A DNA stretch of 64,000 nucleotides from contig DASVCR010000027.1 of NCBI GenBank assembly GCA_036381515.1, forward strand, positions 1 through 64,000, in the 5' to 3' direction. The notes beneath the pieces were generated by a model. It was not told where the DNA came from, did no database searches, and saw only the letters and a list, made by a program, of their open reading frames with translations. The DNA is from ZC4RG20 sp036381515 (GTDB taxonomy: Bacteria; Pseudomonadota; Gammaproteobacteria; Steroidobacterales; Rariloculaceae). Position numbers and translations under genes: made by a program. This document shows positions 37,699 through 49,316 of the stretch, piece after piece; the stretch's first letter is position 1, and each line of letters begins with the position of its first letter.

Positions 37699-37970
37699 CG
37701 CCGGGCTCCGGCGCGCCGCCCGGCCTCGCCGGCCACCACGGGTCGCTCGTTCCGTCTCCGAACGCCGCGCGCAGCGAGGCGACGAACACCTTGACCTTCG
37801 GCGACAGGAAACGGCGATGCGGATACACGGCGAACACGTAGAGCTCCGGCGGCTGCCAGTCGGTGAGCACGGGCTCTAGAGTGCCGGCCGCGACGTTGGA
37901 CCCCGCGCAGAAGCTCGGCATCATCGTGAGGCCGACTCCCTCGCGCGCGGCCGCCCAGAGGGCGGGGCGC
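37679..37970 (-). pseudogene. C-terminal fragment of a LysR-family regulator
   Basis: About 85 residues in one frame read ALWAAAREGVGLTMMPSF, TLEPVLTDWQPPELYVFAVY, PHRRFLSPKVKVFVASLRAA, the standard end of a LysR effector-binding domain. No helix-turn-helix region or first subdomain is upstream; SnoaL-like gene sequence begins at 38019 instead. It ends overlapping the convergent gene by 20 bases. A 5'-truncated remnant. Confidence 0.75.
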
Positions 37971-38018
37971 CTGGGCCTGCGGGTCCGGACGACGTGACCG
38001 GCGGCCCCGCCGGCGCGC

Positions 38019-38603
38019 TCAGTCGCCGAGGGGATTGTCGCGCGGCTGCCAGGTCGCGTCGAAACGATCCGGCAGGCCGCTGTCGGAGCTGATGTAGCGC
38101 CGGCTGATCAGCCATTTCCCGTCGCGCTTGACGAGCTCGGTGTCCTCCCGGCCCTGCTCGTAGAGCCTCGGCGGCTTGCCGACGCCCTCGTTGATGACGC
38201 CGGTCCAGATCACGTGCGCCCTCGCCACGTTGCCGTCGATCTCGATGATCGGGTTCGTCAGCAGCATGTGGTTGCGGGGACGCGGCGCGCTCTCGCGGTC
38301 CGGCTCGGACTCCGGCCGCTGATACAGCGCCGCGATCTCTTCGTGGCCCCGGGCGATCGTCCCGTCGACGTCGAGCAGCGCATCCTCGGTGAAATACTCG
38401 GACAGGACGTGGCTTTCGCCCCGCGCGAGATCGTAGTAGTAGCGGGTCAGCAGATCCTCGATCTGGATGCGGTCGAGCAGGGTCTCCATCGTGATCTGCT
38501 GAGCGAGCACCGGCGTGCCCGAAGACATCAGCAACGACGCCGCGGCGGCAGCGAAGAGTCGCTTGCCGGCCGCCGCCCGGGATCGCAACGAGTGAGTGGA
38601 CAT
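38019..38603 (-). CDS. Exported SnoaL-like protein
   Basis: 194 residues from ATG 38603, preceded by AAGGA at 7 bases; the longer frame upstream is arginine-rich and rejected. Signal peptide about 1-33 (hydrophobic FAAAAASLLMSSG, cleavage near VLAQ-Q). The mature part is an NTF2-like fold: RIQIEDLLTRYYYDLARGES, YFTEDALLDVDGTIARGHEE, ARAHVIWTGVINEG and ELVKRDGKWLISRRYISSD. SnoaL-4-type proteins bind or convert small hydrophobic molecules; export is unusual but recurrent in this group. The next gene upstream on the same strand is a lipoprotein. Confidence 0.8.
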   Translation of the reverse strand: MSTHSLRSRAAAGKRLFAAAAASLLMSSGTPVLAQQITMETLLDRIQIEDLLTRYYYDLARGESHVLSEYFTEDALLDVDGTIARGHEEIAALYQRPESEPDRESAPRPRNHMLLTNPIIEIDGNVARAHVIWTGVINEGVGKPPRLYEQGREDTELVKRDGKWLISRRYISSDSGLPDRFDATWQPRDNPLGD

Positions 38604-38715
38604 GGCGGCTTCCTTCCCCCTTTGTTCGAACGGCCGTCCGATCCTTCTACCGTGTCGGCGAACGCGAGGCAACGTGCCGCCGGTCGCCGAGCGTGCGGGT
38701 GAACGTCTCGCGCGA

Positions 38716-39345
38716 TCAAAGCTCGGGAACATCGTCCGGAGAGCGAACCGACACGGAGCGCAGCGAGATCCAGACGTCCGTCGACTCCCGGCATATCGGC
38801 TCGACCTGATATCGCGCGCACGGTCCCGCGAGATACAGGTACCCGCCGTCCACTCCGGCGAGATAGTCGCGCGGCTCGTTGTCGAGCATCGAGCGCTCGC
38901 GATTGCCGCGGGTGATTTCGACGGCCCGGGTCGTTACCGGCTCGAGCGACAGGCTGCCGCCCGCGATCGAGAAGCGGCCCGACTCGCGCACGTCGATGCC
39001 GCTGCGGCGCGGGTCGGTCACGGCGCGCGTGCCGAAGTAGGCCTGGTAGACGAGGTCGTAGGTCCCGTCGTCCCGCAACCAGATCCAGATCGCATGGAAC
39101 GGCTGCGCCACGTTACCGAAGATCGGATCTCGAGCCGCGCTCGCTTGCGTCTCCCTGAAGTACCACGCGCCGCGAACGTCCGCCGTCGCCGCGGGCGGAT
39201 CGCCCGGCAGGCTCTGCGAGCTCTCGAACGGACGCGCTTCGGGGAAGCTCGTGCGCGGGTCGACGCGAGCGCCGCGCGCAGCGAGCAGCAGGGTGCAGCT
39301 GCTCGTGGTCATGAGGATCAGCAGGCAAAGCAGCACTCGTCTCAC
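38716..39345 (-). CDS. Hypothetical lipoprotein
   Basis: 209 residues from GTG 39345 with GGAG 8 bases upstream. This start gives a compact type II signal: RRVLLCLLILMTTSSC with the lipobox Cys at 17. An ATG at 39417 in the same frame would add a charged 24-residue extension. The body (AWYFRETQASAARDPIFGNV, AIWIWLRDDGTYDLVYQAYF) looks like a beta-rich lipocalin-like or CHRD-sized domain. No family is recognised. Likely outer-membrane anchored. Confidence 0.68.
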   Translation of the reverse strand: MRRVLLCLLILMTTSSCTLLLAARGARVDPRTSFPEARPFESSQSLPGDPPAATADVRGAWYFRETQASAARDPIFGNVAQPFHAIWIWLRDDGTYDLVYQAYFGTRAVTDPRRSGIDVRESGRFSIAGGSLSLEPVTTRAVEITRGNRERSMLDNEPRDYLAGVDGGYLYLAGPCARYQVEPICRESTDVWISLRSVSVRSPDDVPEL

Positions 39346-39499
39346 GTCCGTCGCTCCGGATGATGCCCTCGATTCAGCGCGGCACGGGGCGAAAAGGTTC
39401 AAGCCGCCCGGGAGCACCCCGTCGGACCGCTCCGGGCCTCGTGACCCTCACGCGGTAGTAGCATTGACCCTCCGCCATGGGCACTCGGAGGTGACCGGC

Positions 39500-39883
39500 A
39501 TGGCCATCGAGCTCAATCACACGATCGTTCCGGCACGCGATGCGAAGGCTTCGGCGGCGTTCCTGGCCGAAATGCTCGGGCTCGGCGAGCCCGTGCGCTT
39601 CGGGCCGTTCTGGGTCGTGACCGTCGACAACGGCGTGTCGCTCGATTTCCAGGATTCCGACGAGGACATTCCGACCGAGCACTACGCGTTTCTCGTGAGC
39701 GAAGCGGAGTTCGATGCGATCTTCGCGCGGATCCGCGCACGCGGCCTCACGTACTGGGCGGATCCGGCGGGCGAGCGCGCGTTCGAGATCAACCACAACG
39801 ACGGCGGCCGGGGTCTCTACTGGAGAGATCCGAACGGCCACTACCTCGAGATCATCACGCGTCCGTACGGCAGCGGGGCGTAG
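39500..39883 (+). CDS. VOC-superfamily (glyoxalase-like) protein
   Basis: 127 residues, one VOC module of two beta-alpha-beta-beta-beta repeats: ELNHTIVPARDAKASAAFLA at the start and LYWRDPNGHYLEIITRPYG at the end. Metal-ligand positions His (NHT) and Glu (LEI) are present. Members include dioxygenases, glyoxalases and antibiotic-binding proteins; no substrate can be assigned. GGAGGTGA lies 8 bases before ATG. Confidence 0.9.
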   Translation: MAIELNHTIVPARDAKASAAFLAEMLGLGEPVRFGPFWVVTVDNGVSLDFQDSDEDIPTEHYAFLVSEAEFDAIFARIRARGLTYWADPAGERAFEINHNDGGRGLYWRDPNGHYLEIITRPYGSGA

Positions 39884-39958
39884 CGGCGGATGCGAGCGAA
39901 GCGCGGTTCCGAACGCTGCGAGCAGGCGGTGTCACGGCCCCGCACCGCAGGTTGAGCG

Positions 39959-40357
39959 ATGCCCTACGGGCTCCTCGCCGACGCCGTTCTGATCGTCCAT
40001 TTCGGCATCGTCGTGTTCATCGTCGGCGGGCTCGCCGTGATCGTGCTCGGCAACCGGGTCGGCTGGCGCTGGGTGAACGATCGGCGCTTCCGCATCGCGC
40101 ACGTCGCCGCGATCGGCTTCGTCGTCGTGCAGGCGTGGCTCGGCCGGATCTGTCCGCTGACGACGCTCGAGTCGTGGCTGCGTGCGAAAGCCGGCGAGGC
40201 GGGCTACGACACGAGCTTCGTCGAGCACTGGGTGGAGCGGCTGATCTTCTACGACGCGCCGCTCTGGACGTTCGCGGCGGCCTACACGCTGTTCGCGCTG
40301 CTCGTCGCCGCGGCGTGGTGGCGCTATCCGCCGGAGCGACGGGCTCGCGGCACGTAG
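39959..40357 (+). CDS. DUF2784 membrane protein
   Basis: 132 residues with three or four transmembrane helices (about 9-29, 46-63, 100-120). The loop ICPLTTLESWLR between helices is the DUF2784 hallmark. An inner-membrane protein of unknown function, often found singly in proteobacteria. It follows the VOC gene by 75 bp on the same strand and may be co-transcribed. Confidence 0.85.
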   Translation: MPYGLLADAVLIVHFGIVVFIVGGLAVIVLGNRVGWRWVNDRRFRIAHVAAIGFVVVQAWLGRICPLTTLESWLRAKAGEAGYDTSFVEHWVERLIFYDAPLWTFAAAYTLFALLVAAAWWRYPPERRARGT

Positions 40358-40372
40358 GCGATGGGCCGGCGC

Positions 40373-41308
40373 TCACGCCGGAGCGCGGAAGCGTCGCAGC
40401 GCCTCGTCGTAGACGTCCTGCGGCAGCGGCCCTTTGGCCGCGGCCGCGACGTTGGCCTTCAGATGCTCCGGATTCGCGGTGCCGACGATCGTCGTCGCCA
40501 TGTCCGGATGGCTGATCGTGAAGCGGAGCATGAACTCCATCGGGCTCATGCCGTCGAGCAGGTCCTCGATCTCGGCCTCGTGCCACAGCCGTCGGCGCGC
40601 CCTGAAACCGGCCTGCAGGAACTCCGGGTAATCGTCGATGATCGACTCGTCCTTGATCATGACGCCGCGCGCGACGCCGCCGCGGATGACGACCCCGGCC
40701 CCGCGCCGCGCCGCCTCGCGGATCAGCGCATCGTGCTCGCGCTCGAGCAGCGAGTACGGAATCTGGAAGACGTCGAAGACGCCCATCTCGATGTGATCCG
40801 GAAGCTCCGGGAGCGTGCCGGACATGCCGATGAAGCGGACCTTGCCCTCCGTCCGGAGCTTCTCGAGCTCCGCGATCGAGTCGTGCTCCTCGAGCACGGC
40901 GCGCGACGGGCTCAGGTGGAACTGCACGACGTCGAGATAATCGGTCCTCATGCGGACGAGGCTTTGCTCGACGGCCGCGCGGATGTTCTCGCGCGTGAAG
41001 CTGTGCGGCTTGCGCTTCGCGTACGGCACGTCCGGCGGCTCGATCGGACAGCCGCACTTGGTCGCGAGATAAAACTCGCCGCGGCGGTGCGCGAGGTGCC
41101 GGCCGATCAGCTCCTCCGAGTAGCCGTAGTCGGGCGACGTATCGATGTAGTCGATGCCGTGGTCGAGGACGCCGTTCAGGAGCGCGCTCGCTTCCGCGGC
41201 GGTGAGGCGCGGAAAGTGCTCGAGCCCGCGCAGCTCCATCGCGCCGTATCCGAGCTTGCTGACCTCGAGCCCGGTGCGGCCGAGCGTCGCTTTCGGCAAT
41301 GTGGTCAT
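40373..41308 (-). CDS. Aldo/keto reductase
   Basis: 311 residues from ATG 41308, with GGAGGAAG before it; a Met at 41365 is in frame but lacks a site. NADPH-dependent TIM-barrel reductase. The tetrad is visible: Asp56 and Tyr61 (DYIDTSPDYGYSEELIG), Lys84 (LATKCG) and the His in VVQFHLS. The late IVGTANPEHLKANV segment is the cofactor-binding end. It is divergent from a flavin monooxygenase-like gene 104 bp away. Carbonyl substrate unknown. Confidence 0.92.
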   Translation of the reverse strand: MTTLPKATLGRTGLEVSKLGYGAMELRGLEHFPRLTAAEASALLNGVLDHGIDYIDTSPDYGYSEELIGRHLAHRRGEFYLATKCGCPIEPPDVPYAKRKPHSFTRENIRAAVEQSLVRMRTDYLDVVQFHLSPSRAVLEEHDSIAELEKLRTEGKVRFIGMSGTLPELPDHIEMGVFDVFQIPYSLLEREHDALIREAARRGAGVVIRGGVARGVMIKDESIIDDYPEFLQAGFRARRRLWHEAEIEDLLDGMSPMEFMLRFTISHPDMATTIVGTANPEHLKANVAAAAKGPLPQDVYDEALRRFRAPA

Positions 41309-41412
41309 CGGTCTTCCTCCGCGGCCGTTCAGCGCCTCATCGTGTGCCGGACGAGTATCGCGCACCGCGCGCAGGGGTGCATGATCGGAATGGAGGGCTC
41401 GGAGCGTAACAA

Positions 41413-42483
41413 ATGGGCGCGAACGAAGCAGCGGGCGAGCGGACCGATGTGCTCGTCATCGGTGCCGGGCAAGCGGGCCTTGCGACGGCGCGCGCGCTCG
41501 AGGACGCGGGGGTCACGTGCATCGTGCACGAGCGGCACGCGCGCATCGGCGACTCGTGGCGCCGGCGTTTCGATTCGCTCGTGCTGTTCACGCCGCGCGA
41601 GCTCGACGCGTTGCCCGGCCTGCGTCACGAAGGGGACCCGCGCGGCTATCCGGGCAAGGACGAGATGGGCGACTACCTCGAGCGGTATGCGGCGCGCTTC
41701 GACCTGCCCGTGGTCACGGGCGACGGCGTCGAGCGCCTCGTGCGCGACGGCGATCGCTTCGTCGCGCGCACGGCAAGCGGCCGGCGGATCGACGCGAGGT
41801 CGGTGGTCGTAGCGACCGGCACGTTCCAGCGGCCGAGGATCCCGCGCTTCGCCGAGCGCCTGTCTGAAACCGTGCACCAGCTCGACGCGGAACGCTATCG
41901 CAACCCGTCGACGATCGCAGGACGGAGCGTCGCCGTCGTCGGCGACGGCGCGACCGGCCGGCAAATCGCGCTCGAGCTCGCGCAGGCCGGCAAGGAGGTG
42001 ATGCTCGCGACCGGCCGGCGCCGCAGGTACGTGCCGCAGCGGGTGCTCGGGCGGGACTTCACGTGGTGGGGCGTGCGCCTCGGGCTCGTGACGGCCGACA
42101 AGTCGTCGCCGGCGGGAAGGCTCGTCCGCGCGATGGATGCGACGCCGGGCCTGCATCTTCTTCGCGGGGCGCTGCGCCGCGCCGGCGTCGCGCTCTGCGG
42201 TCGGTGCGTCGGAGCCGACGGCGACCGGCTGCTGCTCGAGGACGGCAGGTCACGCCGCTGCGATGCCGTCGTCTGGACGCTCGGGTATCGCGACGACACG
42301 TCGTGGCTCGACATCCCTCGCGCGGCGACGGCCGACGGATTCGTCGAGGAGCGCGGCATCGCGCCGATCCCCGGGCTCTTCCATGTCGGCCGCGAGTGGC
42401 AGAGCTCGCGTGCGTCGGGGTTGATCTGCGGAGTGCAGACGGATGTGCGTCGGATCGTGGGTGACGTCATTCGCGACGCCTAG
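41413..42483 (+). CDS. FAD-dependent monooxygenase-like oxidoreductase (CzcO type)
   Basis: 356 residues. FAD-binding GxGxxG at 17-22 (VIGAGQAGLATA), a second Rossmann motif VVGDGATGRQIALELAQAG for NADPH near 175, and VVATGTFQRPRIP between them, the usual layout of flavin-containing monooxygenases and CzcO-like proteins. The terminal ISGLFHVG-like segment is PIPGLFHVGREW. Shorter than Baeyer-Villiger enzymes. Substrate unknown. Probably a single-gene unit. Confidence 0.87.
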   Translation: MGANEAAGERTDVLVIGAGQAGLATARALEDAGVTCIVHERHARIGDSWRRRFDSLVLFTPRELDALPGLRHEGDPRGYPGKDEMGDYLERYAARFDLPVVTGDGVERLVRDGDRFVARTASGRRIDARSVVVATGTFQRPRIPRFAERLSETVHQLDAERYRNPSTIAGRSVAVVGDGATGRQIALELAQAGKEVMLATGRRRRYVPQRVLGRDFTWWGVRLGLVTADKSSPAGRLVRAMDATPGLHLLRGALRRAGVALCGRCVGADGDRLLLEDGRSRRCDAVVWTLGYRDDTSWLDIPRAATADGFVEERGIAPIPGLFHVGREWQSSRASGLICGVQTDVRRIVGDVIRDA

Positions 42484-42586
42484 AGTAGGCCCGCGATACT
42501 CAACATGCTCACTCCGTCGTTCTGCGAACGCCGCGAGCGTGTCCAGCGGCGCTCGACACGCAAGCGGCGAATTTACGCGGTTGCGA

Positions 42587-43027
42587 TCAGTTCGAGAGCT
42601 GCCCGCGGATCGCGCCTCCGCGGTACTCCGAGTTGTGAATGTTCACGTAGTGGCCCGACGGCGACGCGAGAATCGCCTGGACGGCTTCGGCCGGCGCACT
42701 CGTCAGGCCGACGAGCTTGCCGTCCGGATCCTTGTCGAGCGTCAACGGCACGACGACGCCGCCCGACTGTCCCTCCGCGCCTGCGTGGATATGCATCGCG
42801 GTCGGCTCCGCGATGTTCGAGTAGCTGAACTCCCAGCTGACCTGATTCGTCTCCGAGTCGATCGTGACCGTGCCTCGGCCGGCGCCGTCGGGATCGCCTC
42901 CGCTCCCGCCCGACAGCGAGACGTTGAAGGACGTCTCCGCGGCGACGCCGACGCCGGCGGCGAGAACGAGGCCGAGAATGCCCGCCGTAGTGAAGCAGAG
43001 ACCCGTCCGGAAAGTTTTCGAGTTCAT
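42587..43027 (-). CDS. Secreted CHRD-domain protein
   Basis: 146 residues from ATG 43027 (GAAGGA about 9 bases ahead). Signal peptide about 1-31 (GLCFTTAGILGLVLAAGVGV, cleavage near AA-E). The single CHRD domain shows SYSNIAEPTAMHIHAGAEGQ and the C-terminal HYVNIHNSEYRGGAIRGQL, with conserved histidines. These domains are secreted and of unknown bacterial function. It stands alone. Confidence 0.9.
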   Translation of the reverse strand: MNSKTFRTGLCFTTAGILGLVLAAGVGVAAETSFNVSLSGGSGGDPDGAGRGTVTIDSETNQVSWEFSYSNIAEPTAMHIHAGAEGQSGGVVVPLTLDKDPDGKLVGLTSAPAEAVQAILASPSGHYVNIHNSEYRGGAIRGQLSN

Positions 43028-43217
43028 ATTGTTTTCCTTCGCTGAACGTTGAGGCCTGTCGCGTTCCAATGAAGCATGCGCGCGGCTGCCCGTCAACGCT
43101 CGCGCCGGCGTCGGACGCGGGCGGCGACGCGGCACGGGCGCCGCTGATCGCGGACGCGTCTGCTATGCGACCAGACGGCGATCCCGTGGGAACGCTACTG
43201 CACGAGAGAGCCGGCGA

Positions 43218-45659
<2,442 letters not shown>

Positions 45660-45715
45660 CCGCGCGATCGTGCCAAGGCGGGCGCGCGCCGTCGACCCCC
45701 GGCGGGAGACGCGCG

Positions 45716-46498
45716 TCAGGCGATCTCGTCGACGAGATCCGCGATCGAGTCGACGATGCGCGTCGGACGGAACGGAAACGTCTCCGCGCGTGCCCGATCG
45801 GTGCTGCCGGTCAGGACGAGCACGGTGCGCATGCCGGCCTCTATCCCCGAGATGATGTCCGTCTCCATGCGGTCGCCGATCATGACCGTCGATTCCGAGT
45901 GTGCGTCGATGCTGCGCAGCGCCGAGCGCATCATCAGCGGGTTCGGCTTGCCGACGTAGTACGGCTTCACGCCGGACGCGCGCGAGATCATCGCCGCGAC
46001 GGAGCCCGTGGCCGGCAGCGGGCCGTCCGGCGAAGGGCTCGTATCGTCGGGATTCGTCGCGATGAAGCGCGCGCCGCACTGGATGAGACGGATCGCGAGT
46101 GTGATCCGCTCGAAGCTGTACGTGCGCGTCTCGCCGAGCACGACGTAGTCCGGCGCGTGCTCCGTCTGCGTGTAGCCCGCCTCGTAGAGCGCGGTCGTGA
46201 GCCCGCTCTCGCCGATGACGAATGCGGAGCCCGCGGGACGCTGGTCGCTCAGGAAGCGGGCCGTCGCGAGCGCGGACGTCCAGATGTCCTTGTCCGCGAC
46301 GTCGAGCCCGAGATGGCGGAGGTGGGCCGCGAGGTCGCGTGGCGTGTGCCGCGAGTTGTTCGTCAGGATCAGGAACCGCTTACCGGCCTCGCGAAGACGC
46401 GCGATGAAGCGGTCCGCGCCGGGGACGAGCTGGCTCTCGCGGACGATCACGCCGTCCATGTCCATCAGGTAGCTCTCGACGGGCTTCGGTTCGGTCAA
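45716..46498 (-). CDS. HAD-IIA phosphatase (NagD-like)
   Basis: 260 residues. Catalytic Asp13 and Asp15 in MDMDGV, motif II LTNNS, a C2a-type cap, Lys in VGKPNP, and the final acidic motif MIGDRMETDI. Members hydrolyse sugar or nucleotide phosphates (NagD, p-nitrophenyl phosphatase). It lies 56 bp upstream of the UvrA-like gene on the same strand and may be co-transcribed. The paired palindrome copy 2 lies just upstream of its start. Confidence 0.92.
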   Translation of the reverse strand: MTEPKPVESYLMDMDGVIVRESQLVPGADRFIARLREAGKRFLILTNNSRHTPRDLAAHLRHLGLDVADKDIWTSALATARFLSDQRPAGSAFVIGESGLTTALYEAGYTQTEHAPDYVVLGETRTYSFERITLAIRLIQCGARFIATNPDDTSPSPDGPLPATGSVAAMISRASGVKPYYVGKPNPLMMRSALRSIDAHSESTVMIGDRMETDIISGIEAGMRTVLVLTGSTDRARAETFPFRPTRIVDSIADLVDEIA

Positions 46499-46516
46499 TG
46501 CGGGTCCCTCCTTGCT

Positions 46517-46618
46517 GGGGAGAAACGGCAGGAAATGGTGTCAGACACCTTTTTTCGCGGTCACGCTGCGAGATCGTGCGACTCGGGCGAAAAAAGGTGT
46601 CTGACACCGTTTCTCCCC
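46517..46618. repeat. Paired GTGTC-N-GACAC palindrome, copy 2 (long form)
   Basis: Outer arms GGGGAGAAACGG (46517-46528) and CCGTTTCTCCCC (46607-46618). Inner arms GGTGTCAGACACC plus TTTTTTCGC (46537-46558) match GCGAAAAAAGG... (46587-46608). The left arm has a 10-base insertion relative to the right. The two GTGTC-A/T-GACAC cores are about 47 bp apart. It sits between the divergent starts of the HAD gene and the secreted protein gene. Confidence 0.85.
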
Positions 46619-46766
46619 GTTAACTTCGCGACATTGTCGCATGAACGCGCCTGCGGGCCCCGAACCCCTGGTCAAACGGGCGTCGAGCCGTCACCCTATT
46701 CGCGTCGAGAGTGCCGCCGGCGATCCGGCCGAGGCCGCGCCGGCACGAGCATCGTCGGAGGGAAGC

Positions 46767-48146
46767 GTGAGACTGAGCTTTGGGATGGCGCCCGCGATCG
46801 CGGGCCTGATCTTGTCCGCATCGCCTGCCGCCGCACAGCAGTTGCCGGACATCGGCTTCAAGAGCGTCGGCCGCGCGTGGCCGCTCGCCGCCGATATCTA
46901 CGACACCGAGGTCGTCGGCGCCGTGCGCGCGCTGTTCGGCCCGCCGTATCCGGGCGAGGATCGGACGCGCTACGTCGGCACCGCGCGCAACGGCGACGTG
47001 CCCGAGGGTGTCGAGCCGCTGCCGGTGGACCTCTTCACGTCGAAGGATTTCTACAAGGACCGCGAGCTCTGGAGCGATCCGCGGTACTTCCGCTGCAACA
47101 GCCCGACGAGCATCGAGGAGCTGTGGGGAGGGCCGTTCGGCGAGCCCGAGATCGGCCCGAATCCTCCGGCGACGGCCGCGTGGGGGCACTGCGACCGGGA
47201 TTATCCGCGCGAGGCGATCGTGAGCCCGTATCCGTTCAAGACGGCACAGGAGCACTACGAGGCGCTGCTCGAGGAGACGAAGCGGCGCGGCGGCCCGACC
47301 CGGCACACGTACGCGACGGTGCCCGGCGAGTGGACCGGCATCTACCGCCATCCGGGCATCACGCCCGGCAACGAGAATTGGTACTGGCTCCGGCGCAGCC
47401 AGGTCCCGACGATCCTGTCGCTGCTGACCGACGAGTATCAGACGCGAATGGTCCAGGAGATGTACCACACGGGCCATACGAACGCGCCGCAGTGGCCGTC
47501 GCAGTACTGCTGGCCCGAAGGCTTCATGCGTCGCTGGGCGCCGCCGGCGACGTGGGAGCACTACATCATGGTCACGCCGCAGGTCGTGCAGATCCTCGCC
47601 GGCGTCGCGCGCAACTTCATCACGAACATCTACATCGGCGCCGAGTTCAAGATGGACGGCGCGGTGCCGTACTTGAGCGAGCAGGTGCCGCGCTGGTACG
47701 GCGAGACGATCGGCTTCTGGGACGAGGACACGCTGATCACGTGGACGTCGAACGTCCAGGCGTGGATGGCGCACGGCGCGTTCGAGCATTCGAACAGCAT
47801 GCAAAGCGTCGAGATCTACACGCCGCTCCACGACGACGACGGCAACTTCATCGGCCTCAATCACGAAGCGATCCTGTACGACCCGGAAGCGCTCGTCGAG
47901 CCCGTGCGGATCGTCCGCAACCTGATGAAGCAGGGCGAGATGACCGACGGCCCGCCGTATCCGTTCATCGAGTGCGTGCAGACGATCTTCCCGATCGAAG
48001 GGCGCGCGACGCCCGTCAGCCCCGGCGACGTGATCCAGTACGAGGTGCCGGATATTTACGGCCGGCCGTGGGCGCACATCTGGGAGAAGTATTTCGAGCA
48101 GGGCATGGAGAAGCCCGAGGAGGAGGATATCTTCAACTTCGAGTGA
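46767..48146 (+). CDS. Secreted protein of unrecognised family
   Basis: 459 residues from GTG 46767, preferred because GGAGGGAAGC lies right before it and translation gives a proper signal peptide (RLSFGMAPAIAGLILSASPAAA-Q). A longer frame from 46641 has no such site. The mature chain is rich in Trp, Tyr and Pro: FTSKDFYKDRELWSDPRYF, NENWYWLRRSQVPTILSLLT, QEMYHTGHTNAPQWPSQYCW, NFITNIYIGAEFKMDGAVPY. Three or four cysteines (FRCNSP, GHCDRD, QYCWPE) could form disulfides. No membrane helix after the signal. I cannot name a domain. Confidence 0.75.
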   Translation: MRLSFGMAPAIAGLILSASPAAAQQLPDIGFKSVGRAWPLAADIYDTEVVGAVRALFGPPYPGEDRTRYVGTARNGDVPEGVEPLPVDLFTSKDFYKDRELWSDPRYFRCNSPTSIEELWGGPFGEPEIGPNPPATAAWGHCDRDYPREAIVSPYPFKTAQEHYEALLEETKRRGGPTRHTYATVPGEWTGIYRHPGITPGNENWYWLRRSQVPTILSLLTDEYQTRMVQEMYHTGHTNAPQWPSQYCWPEGFMRRWAPPATWEHYIMVTPQVVQILAGVARNFITNIYIGAEFKMDGAVPYLSEQVPRWYGETIGFWDEDTLITWTSNVQAWMAHGAFEHSNSMQSVEIYTPLHDDDGNFIGLNHEAILYDPEALVEPVRIVRNLMKQGEMTDGPPYPFIECVQTIFPIEGRATPVSPGDVIQYEVPDIYGRPWAHIWEKYFEQGMEKPEEEDIFNFE

Positions 48147-48200
48147 GCGACGGTCGAGGCGGGCGGAGCGCCGTTCGGCTCGCGCCGCCGCGGCTGCGGG

Positions 48201-49316
48201 TCAGCCGGGATGACCCTCGAGCACCGGCTCGCCGCGCGCGGCGTCGAAGCTCCCGAGATCGACGGCGGCGCCGACCGCCGCGCGCCTGCCGCGCGCCGCG
48301 CGCTCGGCCTCCGTCCTTTCGCGGACCCGCTTCAGCGCGAGCGCCATCACCCTCGCTTCGCCGTACGGGTCCGGTATCACGCACGGCGGGCGGCGGCGCA
48401 GCTTGTGCCACTCGTCGCGCTGCAGAATGCGCAGCAGGAAGGTCAGGTTCTTGCGGACGAACAGAACGTAGGGATTGCTGCCGCCGCCGAAGAACGGCTC
48501 GAAGTAGCGGTACGCCGACTGGAACCCGCGCTCGAGCCTCAGGTGCACCGAGCTCTGATAGAACGTGAGCGTCTGCGACAGCAGGTGCCGGCCGGAGCGG
48601 TAACGGACGTCGCCGACCTGCGGGTCGAACGCGAGGCCGCCGAGCACGAACTCGGGATAGAGGCGGTCCCGGCACTTCTCGAGGTAGCACCGATCGGCAA
48701 GCTGTGTGATCAGGTCGGCGGTGCCGATCAGGCGGCCGATCATCACGTTCGTCGGGTCGTCGAGCTCGATGCGCTCGAGCGGTATCTCGTACCCCGTGAA
48801 GTGCACGACCGGCGACACGATCGGCACGAACTCGTCGAGGCCGATCTTCGGCAGGTAGCGCTCGAGGAAGAGCCCGCTGCGGGTCACGTGCGTGCGCGTG
48901 AACTCCGCGCCGTTCGCCGCGTGGCTGTCGCGGATCCGATGACGCAGATATCCCGAGTCGTGGAAAAGCGCGGCGACGAGCGCGAACGTCGCGCGCTCCG
49001 CGCCGAGCCGATGCTTCGCCGGCGTGACGCTGTCGTAGCCGACGATCAGCCGCGCGAGCGCGAGCGTGACGTCCAGGCTGTGCTGGATGTCGTGATAGCT
49101 CGTGTCGACGCCGTGATAGTCCTGATCGAAGCCGCCGTAGATGCGCTCGAAGTCGTGGAACGCGATCCACAGCGGATCGAGCGAGCTGCGCGAATAGACG
49201 GAGGACAGCAGGCCTATGACGGCTTGGCGAACGGCGCGGGGCGTAGTGACGTCGACGGTGTTCGTGACGTCGTGGTCGTTGCGGCGCTCCTGGAGCGCTT
49301 CCTCGCTGGTCGGCAT
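48201..49316 (-). CDS. HD-domain (PDEase-type) phosphohydrolase
   Basis: 371 residues from ATG 49316; the open frame upstream belongs to the shadow of prlC. Helical HD fold with metal residues YHDIQHSLDV and the paired ALFHDSGYLRHR, then ANGAEFTRTHVTRSG and the later GTADLITQLADRCY. The HN..H..HD..D spacing is that of cyclic-nucleotide phosphodiesterases, so hydrolysis of a phosphoester of a nucleotide or similar is likely. The C-terminal 100 residues are basic and unmatched. No signal or membrane segment. Confidence 0.82.
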   Translation of the reverse strand: MPTSEEALQERRNDHDVTNTVDVTTPRAVRQAVIGLLSSVYSRSSLDPLWIAFHDFERIYGGFDQDYHGVDTSYHDIQHSLDVTLALARLIVGYDSVTPAKHRLGAERATFALVAALFHDSGYLRHRIRDSHAANGAEFTRTHVTRSGLFLERYLPKIGLDEFVPIVSPVVHFTGYEIPLERIELDDPTNVMIGRLIGTADLITQLADRCYLEKCRDRLYPEFVLGGLAFDPQVGDVRYRSGRHLLSQTLTFYQSSVHLRLERGFQSAYRYFEPFFGGGSNPYVLFVRKNLTFLLRILQRDEWHKLRRRPPCVIPDPYGEARVMALALKRVRERTEAERAARGRRAAVGAAVDLGSFDAARGEPVLEGHPG

